A stretch of DNA of 64,000 nt from an uncultured Flavobacteriaceae bacterium (GCA_947500445.1 CANMSB010000006.1:62001-126000), one strand, 5' to 3'. Counted from the first letter of the stretch, positions 1 to 9,192 are shown. Made by a program: numbers and translations. The notes: a model not told the origin generated them from the sequence alone.

Positions 1-2
1 GC

Positions 3-323
3 ATGAACGATGTTTCGCTGTTGGAAGAACTGATACGCCTGTACAAACAAAATGCAATTGAATTCATTGGAGCGGCCAAAATTCACTTGGAGCAGTCCAA
101 TTTTAAAGGCTTGGAATTTGCGCTCCATAAAATGAAATCGGGGCTGGCCATGATGAAAACCTACAGCCTGCATGCCATTGTTACCGAAATGCACACCTGC
201 TGTAAAGCAGAAAAAGACCTGAAACACCTAAACTATCTGTACCAATCCTTTTTAGAGGAATATCCGCTAGTAGAAAATCAGATAGAAATGGCGCTGACCT
301 CCATCAAACAACAAAAAAGTTAA
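3..323 (+). CDS. Hpt (histidine phosphotransfer) domain protein
   Basis: This short helical protein (about 106 residues) carries the Hpt signature, an H-K-M-K-S-G segment around residue 42 in which the histidine would accept and donate the phosphoryl group. Hpt domains relay phosphate between a hybrid kinase receiver and a terminal response regulator. The stop lies two bases before the response regulator gene, so the two are probably co-transcribed and functionally paired. The ATG at base 3 sits at the window edge, so the true start, or a larger protein with a C-terminal Hpt domain, could lie upstream. No kinase domain is visible in the window. Confidence 0.7.
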   Translation: MNDVSLLEELIRLYKQNAIEFIGAAKIHLEQSNFKGLEFALHKMKSGLAMMKTYSLHAIVTEMHTCCKAEKDLKHLNYLYQSFLEEYPLVENQIEMALTSIKQQKS

Positions 324-325
324 CC

Positions 326-697
326 ATGGTATCCAAACAGCTTTTATTGGCCGAAGATGACGAATTGTTGGGGTCATTGTTGCGTTTTCGCCTGCAAAAA
401 GTGGGATACGAGGTGGCACACGTCACCGATGGCAAACAAGTAAAGGAACATTTAGGAGAGGACATTCCGGATATTATCGTCAGCGATATCATGATGCCCT
501 ATTTTTCGGGCATCGAACTTATCGATTATGTGCGCAACGAACTGGATTCAAAAGTGCCAATCATCATCATTTCATCGGCAGGAAACGAAGAAAATGTGCT
601 GAGTGCTTTTGAGCTCGGTGCAAACGATTTTATATCAAAACCGGTGAGTCCGTCAGAACTTCTCGTCCGTGTAGCAAGAGAACTGAACAAAACATAA
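326..697 (+). CDS. Single-domain response regulator (REC)
   Basis: This is a stand-alone receiver domain of 123 residues. It has the acidic pair at residues 10-12 (E-D-D), the phosphoacceptor Asp54 in the S-D-I-M-M-P segment, a Ser around 83-84 at the switch position, and Lys105 in the S-K-P motif. There is no output domain, so it must act through protein contact. It lies two bases after the Hpt gene and one base before the HEAT-repeat gene. The likely reading is that Hpt phosphorylates this receiver, which then docks on a neighbouring protein; the HEAT scaffold and the glycosyltransferase are the obvious candidates. The partner assignment is inference. Confidence 0.9.
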   Translation: MVSKQLLLAEDDELLGSLLRFRLQKVGYEVAHVTDGKQVKEHLGEDIPDIIVSDIMMPYFSGIELIDYVRNELDSKVPIIIISSAGNEENVLSAFELGANDFISKPVSPSELLVRVARELNKT

Positions 698-698
698 T

Positions 699-3600
699 TT
701 GCAGTTTACCGCCCAAATATACCGAACCTACGACCTCATTACCGCACCTAAGATCCACACGGATCTTTTGTGGGATTTGACCTTGTTGTTCCTGGGCATA
801 GCGTTTCTTTATTTTCTGGCCATCTTTCTGTTCAAAAAGCAGCTCTCCAAGCGCTCGAATAAAACAAAAAAGATCAAACAGGAAATCGCCCCGATGATCA
901 GTGAGTTTATTTTTCTGGAAGAAGACGCCACTAAAGACGAAAAAAGCAGTTACGTAAACCTCAAAGTTGAAATTCGGGAATTGATAAAATCGGCGTTCTA
1001 TCGCAAAACGGTTACCGAAATTCTTATGGACCTACGAAAGGATGTTTCCGGAACTGCCCGGAAACGACTTTTTGAACTGTTCAAAGATTTGGGACTTCAT
1101 CAAGAATCGTATAAAAAACTTCATGCGTTGCGTTGGGAGCGTATCTCCAAGGGGATTATAGAATTGACCCAAATGCGGGTAAAGGAGTCGTACGGACTGA
1201 TCAGCAAGTTCATCAACGACAAACGGCCTACCATAAGAAAGCAGGCCGAGATTGCCGTGGTTACCTTAAAACCGGAAGGAATCAACCACTTTTTGGACAC
1301 CACCAAGCACCGTATATCCGAATGGCAACAACTAAAATTGATGGAAGTGCTGAGCAACAAGGAAAACTTTTTGCCCCCTAGCTTTAGGGTATGGCTAACC
1401 TCAAAAAACAAGTTTGTGGTGCTTTTCGCCCTTCGTCTGATCAAACATTACGATCAAAATGATGCTTATGCGTCTATTACGGAACTGGTAAAACATAAAA
1501 ACAATAGAATAAAACAGGAAGCGATCGATTGTATTAAAACATTCCATATTACCGACGCCATTCCAACATTAAAAACAGTTTTTTGGAAATGTTCGGTAAA
1601 CATCAAAATAGCCATATTGGATGCCATTGGCAACTTGGGCGAAAAGGAAGATCTGCCCTTTTTAAAGCTGATAGAAAATAAGGAGTCCAGTTTCCCGGTG
1701 AGAAGTAAGGCCTTGGCCGCCATTAATATGATTGTGCCCGAAACGGTATTGCCCACCGAAGGAATCGTAGATACCAAAAACTATAATATTCCCAAGGACA
1801 TTCGTGGTGCAAAAATGGAAACGATGCCCGAGGATCCTACGATAGATGAGTACCGCGATACCATCACTCCGGAAAATACCGCGGATACTTCAACCGATGA
1901 CAATTCCGAAACACTGCCGGAAGCAGATGTGATATCCGACCAGGGCGAGGCCGATTTGGTATCCATCAAAAACGAAAAAAAGGACGATGAAATAGCTCCT
2001 ATCTCCGAGGAACCTGGCGAAGCCATAGTAGAAAATACCCAAAAAATGACCGGAACATCCTTATCGGATGAAAAAAAATCAATTGACCAAGACCAGAAAA
2101 CCGAATCCATTTCCAATACCTACAGCATGAAGGACAACCACGAGCCAAAAGACCCTAAACCGAAGGATGTTACCAAAAATGTTTCGGAATCTTCCGCTGA
2201 ACATGAATCTTCCAAAAAAGATACTATGGAAGCGCCAACTGAAATACAACCGGCGTTTTCCATAGCGTTTTTACCCGTTGTAATCGATGGGAGCGTTGGT
2301 ACCGATGAAACCGAAACAACCGATAATGTCGAAACTACCGGCGAAACGGACGATGTCGTAGACATCAAGGTCGATTTTGAATTGTTAGCACCCATTGTCG
2401 AGGATACCAAAGAAATCACGGAAGAACGCAAGCCCATCAGGTTTGACGTAACCGATGCTGAAATGTACTTTATTCCCATCGTTGAAAATCCGCTGCCCTC
2501 CGTTACAGCTCAGTATTCCTTTGCCGACGCCAGCGTAAAAACACAAACGGACTTTAAGGAACTGGAGGTCGTGGATTACAATGAGATTATTGCTTTGGAA
2601 AAGGCAAAAAAACCAGGATTTGTTGATGCTAAGGAACTTGTGGTCCGGTATGAAGCGATTTCGGCAACACCGGAAGTAAAAACCGGCTTTGACATAAATG
2701 AGCTTCCAGTAGTTTATGATAAGGTATTGGGAAATGGCCCTTCGGACAACGCACAAAATAATCCGGCGGTCAATACTATAGCACCGGAAGTAACGGAACC
2801 GATGTTTACCGTGGTCTTCAAAGACCTACCCGAACGGCCGGTACAGGTACCGCTCGAAAGTACCGATGTTAACGAAATAACGGTAAGCTACGAAGAAATC
2901 AAAAGTATTGCCTTGGACCAATGGCTACCGGTAAGCAAGGAAACGGAATTCAAGGAGGAGCCTACAAATACCCCACTCGACCATGATATGGACGCTGAAA
3001 TAGCGAATAGTCCGGATACCGAAGAGGATATCGCCGCAAACGAAACCGAGGAGACTGCTGAGGAAAGTATCGCGGAACAGGATATTGCGGAACAACAGCT
3101 GCCCAGTTGGTTGCTTAAAGAAATTGAAGCACCGGAAGAAACAACGGACAAAACTACGGCGATCAAGATGGAAGGACCGGAATGGGAAGCCAAAACCTCC
3201 AAAATGATACACGATATCAACTACTACCTCCAATATTTACCGAGCAATAAAAAATATGATAGCGATATGGTAGATACCATGCAACTTTTAGACGATATCG
3301 ATTTTTTTGGTGACGAGCGAGAGCTTCCCTTGTTGGACGAGTTGATGCAAAAGGAAAAAAAGGAAGCGGCATTGGTCCGCATAAAAGACATCATGGCACG
3401 TTTTCAGGGGAACGCGCCTTTGGATGATGGAAACGCTACCGAAACCGAAGGCACGGTCAAAAACAACGAGCCCTACAGTATATTCCAAGAGTTTTTTAGA
3501 CACTGCGATACCGATTCCAAGTTGATATTGCTGGACGAGATCGTTGCCGTAGGCGACCATAAGGAAGTTTATTTTTTGGGAAAGCTGTTAAGCGACCCCG

Positions 3601-3923
3601 AACGGCGTATTCGCCGTAAAGCCGCAAAAACCTTAAAGGAGCTGAAAGAACGATTGGGCATTGACCCCGAACAGAATATCGAAAAAAGGGAACAAGCGAC
3701 CGTCTTGAACGCTCCGGGAGATTCTTCGGAAGGAAAGATAGAACGGCTATTGGGACAAATGGATATTCAGCCACCAAAGGAAAAGGGCATTTTCGATATT
3801 GATTTCGAACTGTTGGGAGAAGAGGCACCCACAACCGTCACCGGGCCAAAAGCAAAGAAAAAGAGTGGTAGCGTTCGGGATTCCATTTTTAAACTGTTCC
3901 AAAGAACGAACAAAAAAAAGTAG
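699..3923 (+). CDS. Large membrane-anchored HEAT-repeat scaffold protein
   Basis: This 1074-residue protein has one N-terminal membrane helix (about residues 23-46), a block of HEAT-like helical repeats (about 110-345), a very long acidic low-complexity linker (about 355-800), and a C-terminal HEAT-like region (about 820-1030) with a basic tail. The linker contains recurring short segments of the type D-x-[KN]-E-[LI]-x-V-x-Y, four of them encoded at about 2549-2900. No catalytic motif is visible, so a scaffold role is inferred. The start is a TTG one base after the response regulator stop. The next ATG codons would delete the membrane helix, so TTG is preferred. Its position between the receiver and the synthase suggests it couples signalling to the synthase. 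Confidence 0.75.
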   Translation: MQFTAQIYRTYDLITAPKIHTDLLWDLTLLFLGIAFLYFLAIFLFKKQLSKRSNKTKKIKQEIAPMISEFIFLEEDATKDEKSSYVNLKVEIRELIKSAFYRKTVTEILMDLRKDVSGTARKRLFELFKDLGLHQESYKKLHALRWERISKGIIELTQMRVKESYGLISKFINDKRPTIRKQAEIAVVTLKPEGINHFLDTTKHRISEWQQLKLMEVLSNKENFLPPSFRVWLTSKNKFVVLFALRLIKHYDQNDAYASITELVKHKNNRIKQEAIDCIKTFHITDAIPTLKTVFWKCSVNIKIAILDAIGNLGEKEDLPFLKLIENKESSFPVRSKALAAINMIVPETVLPTEGIVDTKNYNIPKDIRGAKMETMPEDPTIDEYRDTITPENTADTSTDDNSETLPEADVISDQGEADLVSIKNEKKDDEIAPISEEPGEAIVENTQKMTGTSLSDEKKSIDQDQKTESISNTYSMKDNHEPKDPKPKDVTKNVSESSAEHESSKKDTMEAPTEIQPAFSIAFLPVVIDGSVGTDETETTDNVETTGETDDVVDIKVDFELLAPIVEDTKEITEERKPIRFDVTDAEMYFIPIVENPLPSVTAQYSFADASVKTQTDFKELEVVDYNEIIALEKAKKPGFVDAKELVVRYEAISATPEVKTGFDINELPVVYDKVLGNGPSDNAQNNPAVNTIAPEVTEPMFTVVFKDLPERPVQVPLESTDVNEITVSYEEIKSIALDQWLPVSKETEFKEEPTNTPLDHDMDAEIANSPDTEEDIAANETEETAEESIAEQDIAEQQLPSWLLKEIEAPEETTDKTTAIKMEGPEWEAKTSKMIHDINYYLQYLPSNKKYDSDMVDTMQLLDDIDFFGDERELPLLDELMQKEKKEAALVRIKDIMARFQGNAPLDDGNATETEGTVKNNEPYSIFQEFFRHCDTDSKLILLDEIVAVGDHKEVYFLGKLLSDPERRIRRKAAKTLKELKERLGIDPEQNIEKREQATVLNAPGDSSEGKIERLLGQMDIQPPKEKGIFDIDFELLGEEAPTTVTGPKAKKKSGSVRDSIFKLFQRTNKKK

Positions 3924-3930
3924 AACGGTA

Positions 3931-5361
3931 ATGGATAGCGAATTCTTTCAGGTCGTCCTTAATTACATAAACGTAATATTTTTTACGTTTACGGTGGTAC
4001 TCTTTTCCATGTTTACCCTAATGGGATACCTATCCACAAGAAATTCCATCCATTATCGAAATAAAAATAGCTTTGGTGATCTCTCCAAAGTAATGGCATC
4101 CCCGCTTGCACCGAGTATCACCATTATCGCACCAGCGTACAACGAAGGCCTGACCATTGTAGAAAACATACGCTCGTTATTGTCGTTGCGGTATGTGAAC
4201 TACGAGGTAATGGTAGTGAATGACGGGAGTAAGGACGATACCTTACAGAAAATGATCGAGGCATATGACTTGGTAAAGGTACCTAGGGAAATAGATCCGG
4301 AATGGAAATCGAAACCCATTCGCGGCATCTATCGATCCAAACACCGATCTTTTTCGAAACTTACGGTCGTAGATAAGGAAAATGGAGGAAAATCCGATGC
4401 CTTGAATACGGGTATGGCGCTTTCAAGCAATCAGTATGTTGGTTGTATCGATGTCGATTGCCTGTTGCTGCCCGACGCGCTTTTACATGTGGTAAAATCG
4501 TTTTACCAACGGTCGGAGAAAAGGGTGATTGCCGTAGGCGGGGTAATCCGTGTTGCCAATTCCTGCGTGATCCAAGGTGGCCAATTGGAAGAAATTCGCC
4601 TTCCCAAAAACTGGCTGGCCCGTTTCCAATTGCTGGAATATACCCGTTCCTTCATCTTAGGGAGAATGGCGTGGGGACGAATCGATAGCCTGTTGATCAT
4701 ATCGGGAGCTTTCGGTTTCTTTGATCGCGAAATCGCCAATGCCGTTGGCGGATACGACACCAACACGGTAGGGGAGGATATGGAAATCGTGTTTCGGATG
4801 CGCCGGTATATGCACGACCGCAAGATGCCCTATACCGTAGAGTATATTCCCGATTCCCTATGCTGGACGGAAGTTCCGGAGGACTTGAAAATTCTGGTCA
4901 ATCAACGCGATCGCTGGGCACGGGGCAATTTGGAAACCTTAAAGACCCATAGGGACATGTTTTTTAATTCCAAATATGGGCGATTGGGGCTGATCAGTTA
5001 TCCGTATTGGTTTTTTTATGAATGGATGGCCCCGTTGTTGGAGTTTTTCGGCCTTTTCACGATCATCATCTTTTATTACTTGGGAATATTGAATTTCGAT
5101 TTTTTCCTGGCCATTACCGCGGCCGTATACATGTACTCCATAATGTTCTCTTTTTATGCGATTCTATGGGACGTGTACTCCTATAACGAATATAAGAAAA
5201 CCAAGGACATCCTAATATTGATGTTCTGCGCCATTATAGAACCCATAACCTTTCACCCCATTGTCGTGTGGGCAGCGGTCCGGGGCAATTACAAAAAATT
5301 GTTCAAGATAAAATCCGGTTGGGGCTCCCAGGTAAGAAAGGGATTTGCCAAGGCAACTTAA
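3931..5361 (+). CDS. Processive family 2 glycosyltransferase, membrane polysaccharide synthase
   Basis: This 476-residue enzyme resembles PgaC/BcsA/NfrB-type synthases that polymerise and extrude a polysaccharide across the inner membrane. It has an N-terminal membrane helix, a GT-A domain starting near the A-P-A-Y-N-E segment, V-N-D-G-S and D-V-D motifs for nucleotide sugar and metal binding, a G-E-D acceptor motif, and the Q-R-D-R-W motif typical of processive enzymes. At least three further membrane helices follow. The ATG at 3931 was chosen because it follows the upstream stop by seven bases and directly begins the membrane segment; a longer reading from 3799 would overlap the HEAT gene. 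The sugar donor cannot be read from sequence. There is no PilZ domain. Confidence 0.9.
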   Translation: MDSEFFQVVLNYINVIFFTFTVVLFSMFTLMGYLSTRNSIHYRNKNSFGDLSKVMASPLAPSITIIAPAYNEGLTIVENIRSLLSLRYVNYEVMVVNDGSKDDTLQKMIEAYDLVKVPREIDPEWKSKPIRGIYRSKHRSFSKLTVVDKENGGKSDALNTGMALSSNQYVGCIDVDCLLLPDALLHVVKSFYQRSEKRVIAVGGVIRVANSCVIQGGQLEEIRLPKNWLARFQLLEYTRSFILGRMAWGRIDSLLIISGAFGFFDREIANAVGGYDTNTVGEDMEIVFRMRRYMHDRKMPYTVEYIPDSLCWTEVPEDLKILVNQRDRWARGNLETLKTHRDMFFNSKYGRLGLISYPYWFFYEWMAPLLEFFGLFTIIIFYYLGILNFDFFLAITAAVYMYSIMFSFYAILWDVYSYNEYKKTKDILILMFCAIIEPITFHPIVVWAAVRGNYKKLFKIKSGWGSQVRKGFAKAT

Positions 5362-5370
5362 TACCAAAAT

Positions 5371-7716
5371 ATGAATACGAGCCAAATAGATAGTTACACC
5401 TTAAAACACTATACCCGAGCGGTCATAGCGTTTTTTGGATGCTTGGTGGCGCTGTCCATATTTCAATATAGCCTGCTCTACGCAAAAGGTATTGTGGATA
5501 TCATTTTTGGTAGAAGCTTTTTTATAGCGCTCGTTCACCATATCGGTTTTTCGTCGTTGACCGGTATATTTTTGGTATTTCCTTTCAAGTTTTTAGAAAA
5601 CCTAAGACCACGTTATGGCATGTATTTCGCTTTAGGGTCGCTGGGCGTTTTACTCTTGATCGAACTGTTTTTGACCGTATATTTTTGCACCGTGTTATTG
5701 CCTTTGGGGTCCGACATTGCTGCTTATAGTTGGGAAGAAGTCCGGTTTAAGGCCTTTAACGCCAATAGTTGGGGTACGCTGGGCTATTTTTTATTGGGGG
5801 CATTGTTGCTACAGCTCCTCTTTTTAGGAATGTACCGGTCTACCGTACGTTTTTATCGACTGATCAACGGCATGTTTCCGCTGACCTTGGTATTCTTCAG
5901 CATATTCATTACAGCCATGTTTACGCCGAGCAAGCCGATCAATCAAAACAAGACCTACTACTTGGGGCTTAACCTGTACCGCACGGCAACGGAAGAGCAT
6001 TCCTATGACGGGAAAAGTACGTATCCCTTGCTACGGCCCATACAGACACAGAATACGTTAAAGCCCTATTTCAATTTAAAAAAGACCAAACCGAATTTGG
6101 TTTTCCTTATCGTGGAAGGCTTGGGACGCGACTTTGTTGGTAAAGATGCTCCGTATGGTGGTTTTACCCCGTTTTTGGATTCCCTTAGCACGCAATCTTT
6201 GTATTGGAAAAACTGTTTGAGTACTACCGGAAGAAACTTCGGTGCCCTTCCCGCACTGGTGGGGTCCTTACCCTTCGGTAAAAATGGATTTATGGGGATG
6301 GAGGAATATCCGAACAAGCTAACACTTTACGGTATTTTAAAGAAGAACGCCTATCATACTTCCTATTATCAGGGCTCCAACGGTGCTTTTGACAATGTTG
6401 TACGCTTTCTTCAAAGTGAGGATGTCGACCTTATTTTGGACAAGGCGGGCTTTGGAAAAAATTATGATTTACAAACGGGCGATTCGGGAGGGTACTCCTG
6501 GGGATATCCCGATTTGGAGCTTTTTCGTAAGAGTGTAAGCCTCGATAGGAGCAAGGACACGCCCCGTATGGAGGTGTACCTTACCTTAAGCACGCGAGAC
6601 CCCTTTCTTCCCCCAAAAATGACGTACTACACCGAACAGGTAGAAAAAACCTTGGGGCGCCGGGCTTATGGAAAACGGGAACGCAGGATCATCAAAAAGA
6701 ACGATGGTGTTTTCGCAAGCTTGTTGTATGCCGATAATGCCTTGGCATGGTTTTTTGAGGCGTATAAAAAATTGCCCGGTTATGAGAACACCATTTTTAT
6801 CGTTACCGGAAACCATCTTTTGCCGGCCATACCCGCTAGAAACGAAATCAGCCGTTTTCATGTTCCCTTACTGATTTACAGTCCGCTGTTAAAGGCGCCT
6901 AGAAAGATGGAGGCTTTAAACTCCCATTTCGATATCGCACCCAGCATCGTATCCTTATTGCACAAGCAATATAACCTTAGCGTACCGGAAAAAACAGCCT
7001 GGCTTGGAAGTGGCCTAGATACCGAAAAAACCTTTCGGTCGGTAAAGCGCATTCCATTGATGCGAAACAAGAACGAGTTAAAGGATTATGTTAAGGGAAC
7101 CACATTCTTATCGGATGGTGAGGTTTTTGAAATGGACAAAAATTTGGGGTTAACACCTTTGGAAACCGAAGATGACACCTTGGAGCTTGCCTTAAAGCGG
7201 TTTAAGGGCGTCAATCAATACATTACTAAAAACAACAGGATCATTCCGGACAGCTTGGCCGTGTTCAACTTTGAAAAGGAAAAATTTAGCGGTCGGGATA
7301 TCGTATGGATACATAGTGTATTCAATGGCCATAATTTTGATCGGGCCTTTGATAGGGCAAGGGAATTGGCATTGGCAAAGGAGTATGACAGGGCCCTTTT
7401 ACTGTTGCGTTATATTGTTTCGGAAGTTCCTGGAAACGTAGACGCAAAAATACTTATGGGCAGGATCAATGGTTGGAGGGGACATTATTCGGATTCCATT
7501 ACCTTATTACAGGAAGCTATTGAGATGGTTCCGGACTACATTGATGCCTATGCGGCGTTATTCGATGTTTATTATTGGTCAGGCCGGTACAAGGAAGGAT
7601 ATGAATTGATTGCCAAGGTGCAGCAAAATAGCTCTAGGGCCGACGAAATATATGAGAAAATTGCTAGGGCAAAAAAACTATATGATAAGGAGAAACAACT
7701 GGCGACCGCCCAGTAA
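5371..7716 (+). CDS. LtaS/sulfatase-fold membrane protein with C-terminal TPRs, probably catalytically altered
   Basis: This 781-residue protein has about five N-terminal membrane helices (to about residue 188), an LtaS/alkaline-phosphatase-like domain (about 240-545), and a TPR-like tail (about 665-770). Typical LtaS enzymes transfer phosphoglycerol using a Thr nucleophile and a metal site. Here Glu249 is kept. However, the position aligned by eye with the nucleophile is Asn289 (R-N before A-L-P-A), the conserved T-N-H-x-P-F histidine is Arg409 (S-T-R-D-P-F), and the G-D-H motif is G-N-H at 480-482. His497 is present. It lies nine bases after the synthase. It may be a non-catalytic periplasmic component binding the nascent polymer or the YaiO barrel; activity using Thr285 or Thr286 is not excluded. 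Confidence 0.8.
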   Translation: MNTSQIDSYTLKHYTRAVIAFFGCLVALSIFQYSLLYAKGIVDIIFGRSFFIALVHHIGFSSLTGIFLVFPFKFLENLRPRYGMYFALGSLGVLLLIELFLTVYFCTVLLPLGSDIAAYSWEEVRFKAFNANSWGTLGYFLLGALLLQLLFLGMYRSTVRFYRLINGMFPLTLVFFSIFITAMFTPSKPINQNKTYYLGLNLYRTATEEHSYDGKSTYPLLRPIQTQNTLKPYFNLKKTKPNLVFLIVEGLGRDFVGKDAPYGGFTPFLDSLSTQSLYWKNCLSTTGRNFGALPALVGSLPFGKNGFMGMEEYPNKLTLYGILKKNAYHTSYYQGSNGAFDNVVRFLQSEDVDLILDKAGFGKNYDLQTGDSGGYSWGYPDLELFRKSVSLDRSKDTPRMEVYLTLSTRDPFLPPKMTYYTEQVEKTLGRRAYGKRERRIIKKNDGVFASLLYADNALAWFFEAYKKLPGYENTIFIVTGNHLLPAIPARNEISRFHVPLLIYSPLLKAPRKMEALNSHFDIAPSIVSLLHKQYNLSVPEKTAWLGSGLDTEKTFRSVKRIPLMRNKNELKDYVKGTTFLSDGEVFEMDKNLGLTPLETEDDTLELALKRFKGVNQYITKNNRIIPDSLAVFNFEKEKFSGRDIVWIHSVFNGHNFDRAFDRARELALAKEYDRALLLLRYIVSEVPGNVDAKILMGRINGWRGHYSDSITLLQEAIEMVPDYIDAYAALFDVYYWSGRYKEGYELIAKVQQNSSRADEIYEKIARAKKLYDKEKQLATAQ

Positions 7717-7743
7717 GATAACATTGCAATGGTATTGCGCATT

Positions 7744-9045
7744 ATGAACAAAAGCTTAAAGACCATATTGATCTTCCTTTGTGTAGGGGCAATGCCTTTT
7801 GTACATGCGCAGGATATGGCCTATGCGCAGCCTTCGGATCCCGATAGGGTACTTATACCACTTTCTAAGGTCGAAAACGGAGGGAATACCGAAAATAAGA
7901 TAGCCAAAACGACAATAGATTCGTTGGCCAAAATAGCGAACAAAAGCAGGGCCAAGGGCGACTATGCAACCGCTCGCGGCATGTATAACCGTATTACCTC
8001 CGTACATCGACAAGATGTAGATTTGTGGATCGCTGCGATCAAGAACGAGCTTTTTGCGAAAAACTATGCTACCGCCTTAGGGTTGCAGCATAAAGCTTTG
8101 TACTACCATGAGGGGAACAAAACGCTATTGCGACTGCAAAAGCGTACGATAAAAAAGATTACCAAAGCACAGAAGCATCAAAAAAACGGGGATACCGAAA
8201 CAGTGGCGTACGATAATGGCAATGAGGATATTGAAGCGGTTGCCAATGACCCTAGGAGTGAAGAAGAGGTCCCTTTGGAGACGGCCTTGGATACGGTTGC
8301 CAAAGAAAAGGTGCTCCTTAACAAATTTGGCATCCTGAATTCGTTCCAGATATTTGATCAGGTGTATGAACCGATGACGCTCTCCAGTTTTTTCTATGAA
8401 CGGGAAACCCAAGCGGGACTGTTAATTCCAAGAATCAACTACAGCAACAGATTTGAACAACAGGGGCTACAATATGAAATCGATTTTTATCCAAAATTTT
8501 CAAAACGGTTTTACGCCTACTTGAATTATGGATACTCAAATGCCAGCATTTTTCCAAACCATCGGGTAGGGGGCGACCTTTATGCCAACCTTCCAAAAGC
8601 TTATGAGCTATCTGCAGGAGGGCGCTATCTTAGTTTTGCGGATACCGATGTTACGGTAATAACCGGATCTTTAGGAAAGTATCAGGGCAATTATTATTTC
8701 TCCCTACGCTCCTATATTACCCCACAACCCAATAACCTCACACAGGTTTCGGGAAATTTGGTGGCCCGTAAGTACTATCGGGACGGGGAAAACTATTTGG
8801 GCATGACCTTTGGTATGGGCTATGCACCAGAACTACAACAATTGCGCAGCGGGGACGAACTCTTGGCCGAGACCCTACTTTATGTAGCATCACAACGTAT
8901 CGGGCTCGAATATCAATTTACCCCAAAAAGCGGACAACATATTTATCGAGCGGACCTTGGCGTGGCCCGTCAAGAGCTGACGTTCGACAGCGGAAACTAT
9001 TTCTGGTCGGTATCCGCGGGCATCACTTATAGGGTGAAGTTCTAG
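7744..9045 (+). CDS. TPR and YaiO-family outer-membrane beta-barrel protein
   Basis: This 433-residue protein has a signal peptide (about residues 1-23, ending A-Q after V-H-A), a helical TPR-like region (about 50-125), an acidic spacer, and a C-terminal beta-barrel domain of the YaiO type (about 205-433) rich in alternating aromatic strands and ending in an aromatic strand. YaiO lies next to a GT2 gene in Escherichia coli, and PgaA shows the analogous TPR-plus-barrel design for polysaccharide export. The likely job is the outer-membrane exit pore for the polymer made by the upstream synthase. The ATG at 7744 was preferred to an in-frame GTG/ATG 15 bases upstream because it directly starts the signal peptide. 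Confidence 0.85.
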   Translation: MNKSLKTILIFLCVGAMPFVHAQDMAYAQPSDPDRVLIPLSKVENGGNTENKIAKTTIDSLAKIANKSRAKGDYATARGMYNRITSVHRQDVDLWIAAIKNELFAKNYATALGLQHKALYYHEGNKTLLRLQKRTIKKITKAQKHQKNGDTETVAYDNGNEDIEAVANDPRSEEEVPLETALDTVAKEKVLLNKFGILNSFQIFDQVYEPMTLSSFFYERETQAGLLIPRINYSNRFEQQGLQYEIDFYPKFSKRFYAYLNYGYSNASIFPNHRVGGDLYANLPKAYELSAGGRYLSFADTDVTVITGSLGKYQGNYYFSLRSYITPQPNNLTQVSGNLVARKYYRDGENYLGMTFGMGYAPELQQLRSGDELLAETLLYVASQRIGLEYQFTPKSGQHIYRADLGVARQELTFDSGNYFWSVSAGITYRVKF

Positions 9046-9129
9046 TACCAGAAAATACATTCTCAGCGACTATTTGTATATCGTTTTAGCCATTTTCACA
9101 ACAACTCTACCTCAATACACCACAATTTA

Positions 9130-9160
9130 TTGTATCGGCCAAACGTTATAAGTATGTTTA
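9130..9160 (+). promoter_or_regulatory. Candidate promoter for the microprotein pair
   Basis: TTG at 9130-9132 is followed after 20 bases by TATGTTTA at 9153-9160. This approximates the Bacteroidota primary-sigma layout (TTG, about 19-20 bases, TAnnTTTG) with one mismatch. The predicted transcript would begin near 9166, at the base of a perfect hairpin. Match quality is moderate and no transcript data were used. Confidence 0.4.
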
Positions 9161-9167
9161 TTATATG

Positions 9168-9192
9168 ATACTTGCAACCCAATAGCAAGTAT
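9168..9192 (+). other. Perfect 8-bp hairpin upstream of the microprotein genes
   Basis: ATACTTGC (9168-9175) pairs exactly with GCAAGTAT (9185-9192) around a nine-base loop. No T-run follows, so it is a poor terminator for the YaiO gene. Coming directly after the candidate promoter, it would form a 5' hairpin on the microprotein mRNA, which could stabilise the transcript or bind a regulator. Confidence 0.5.
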
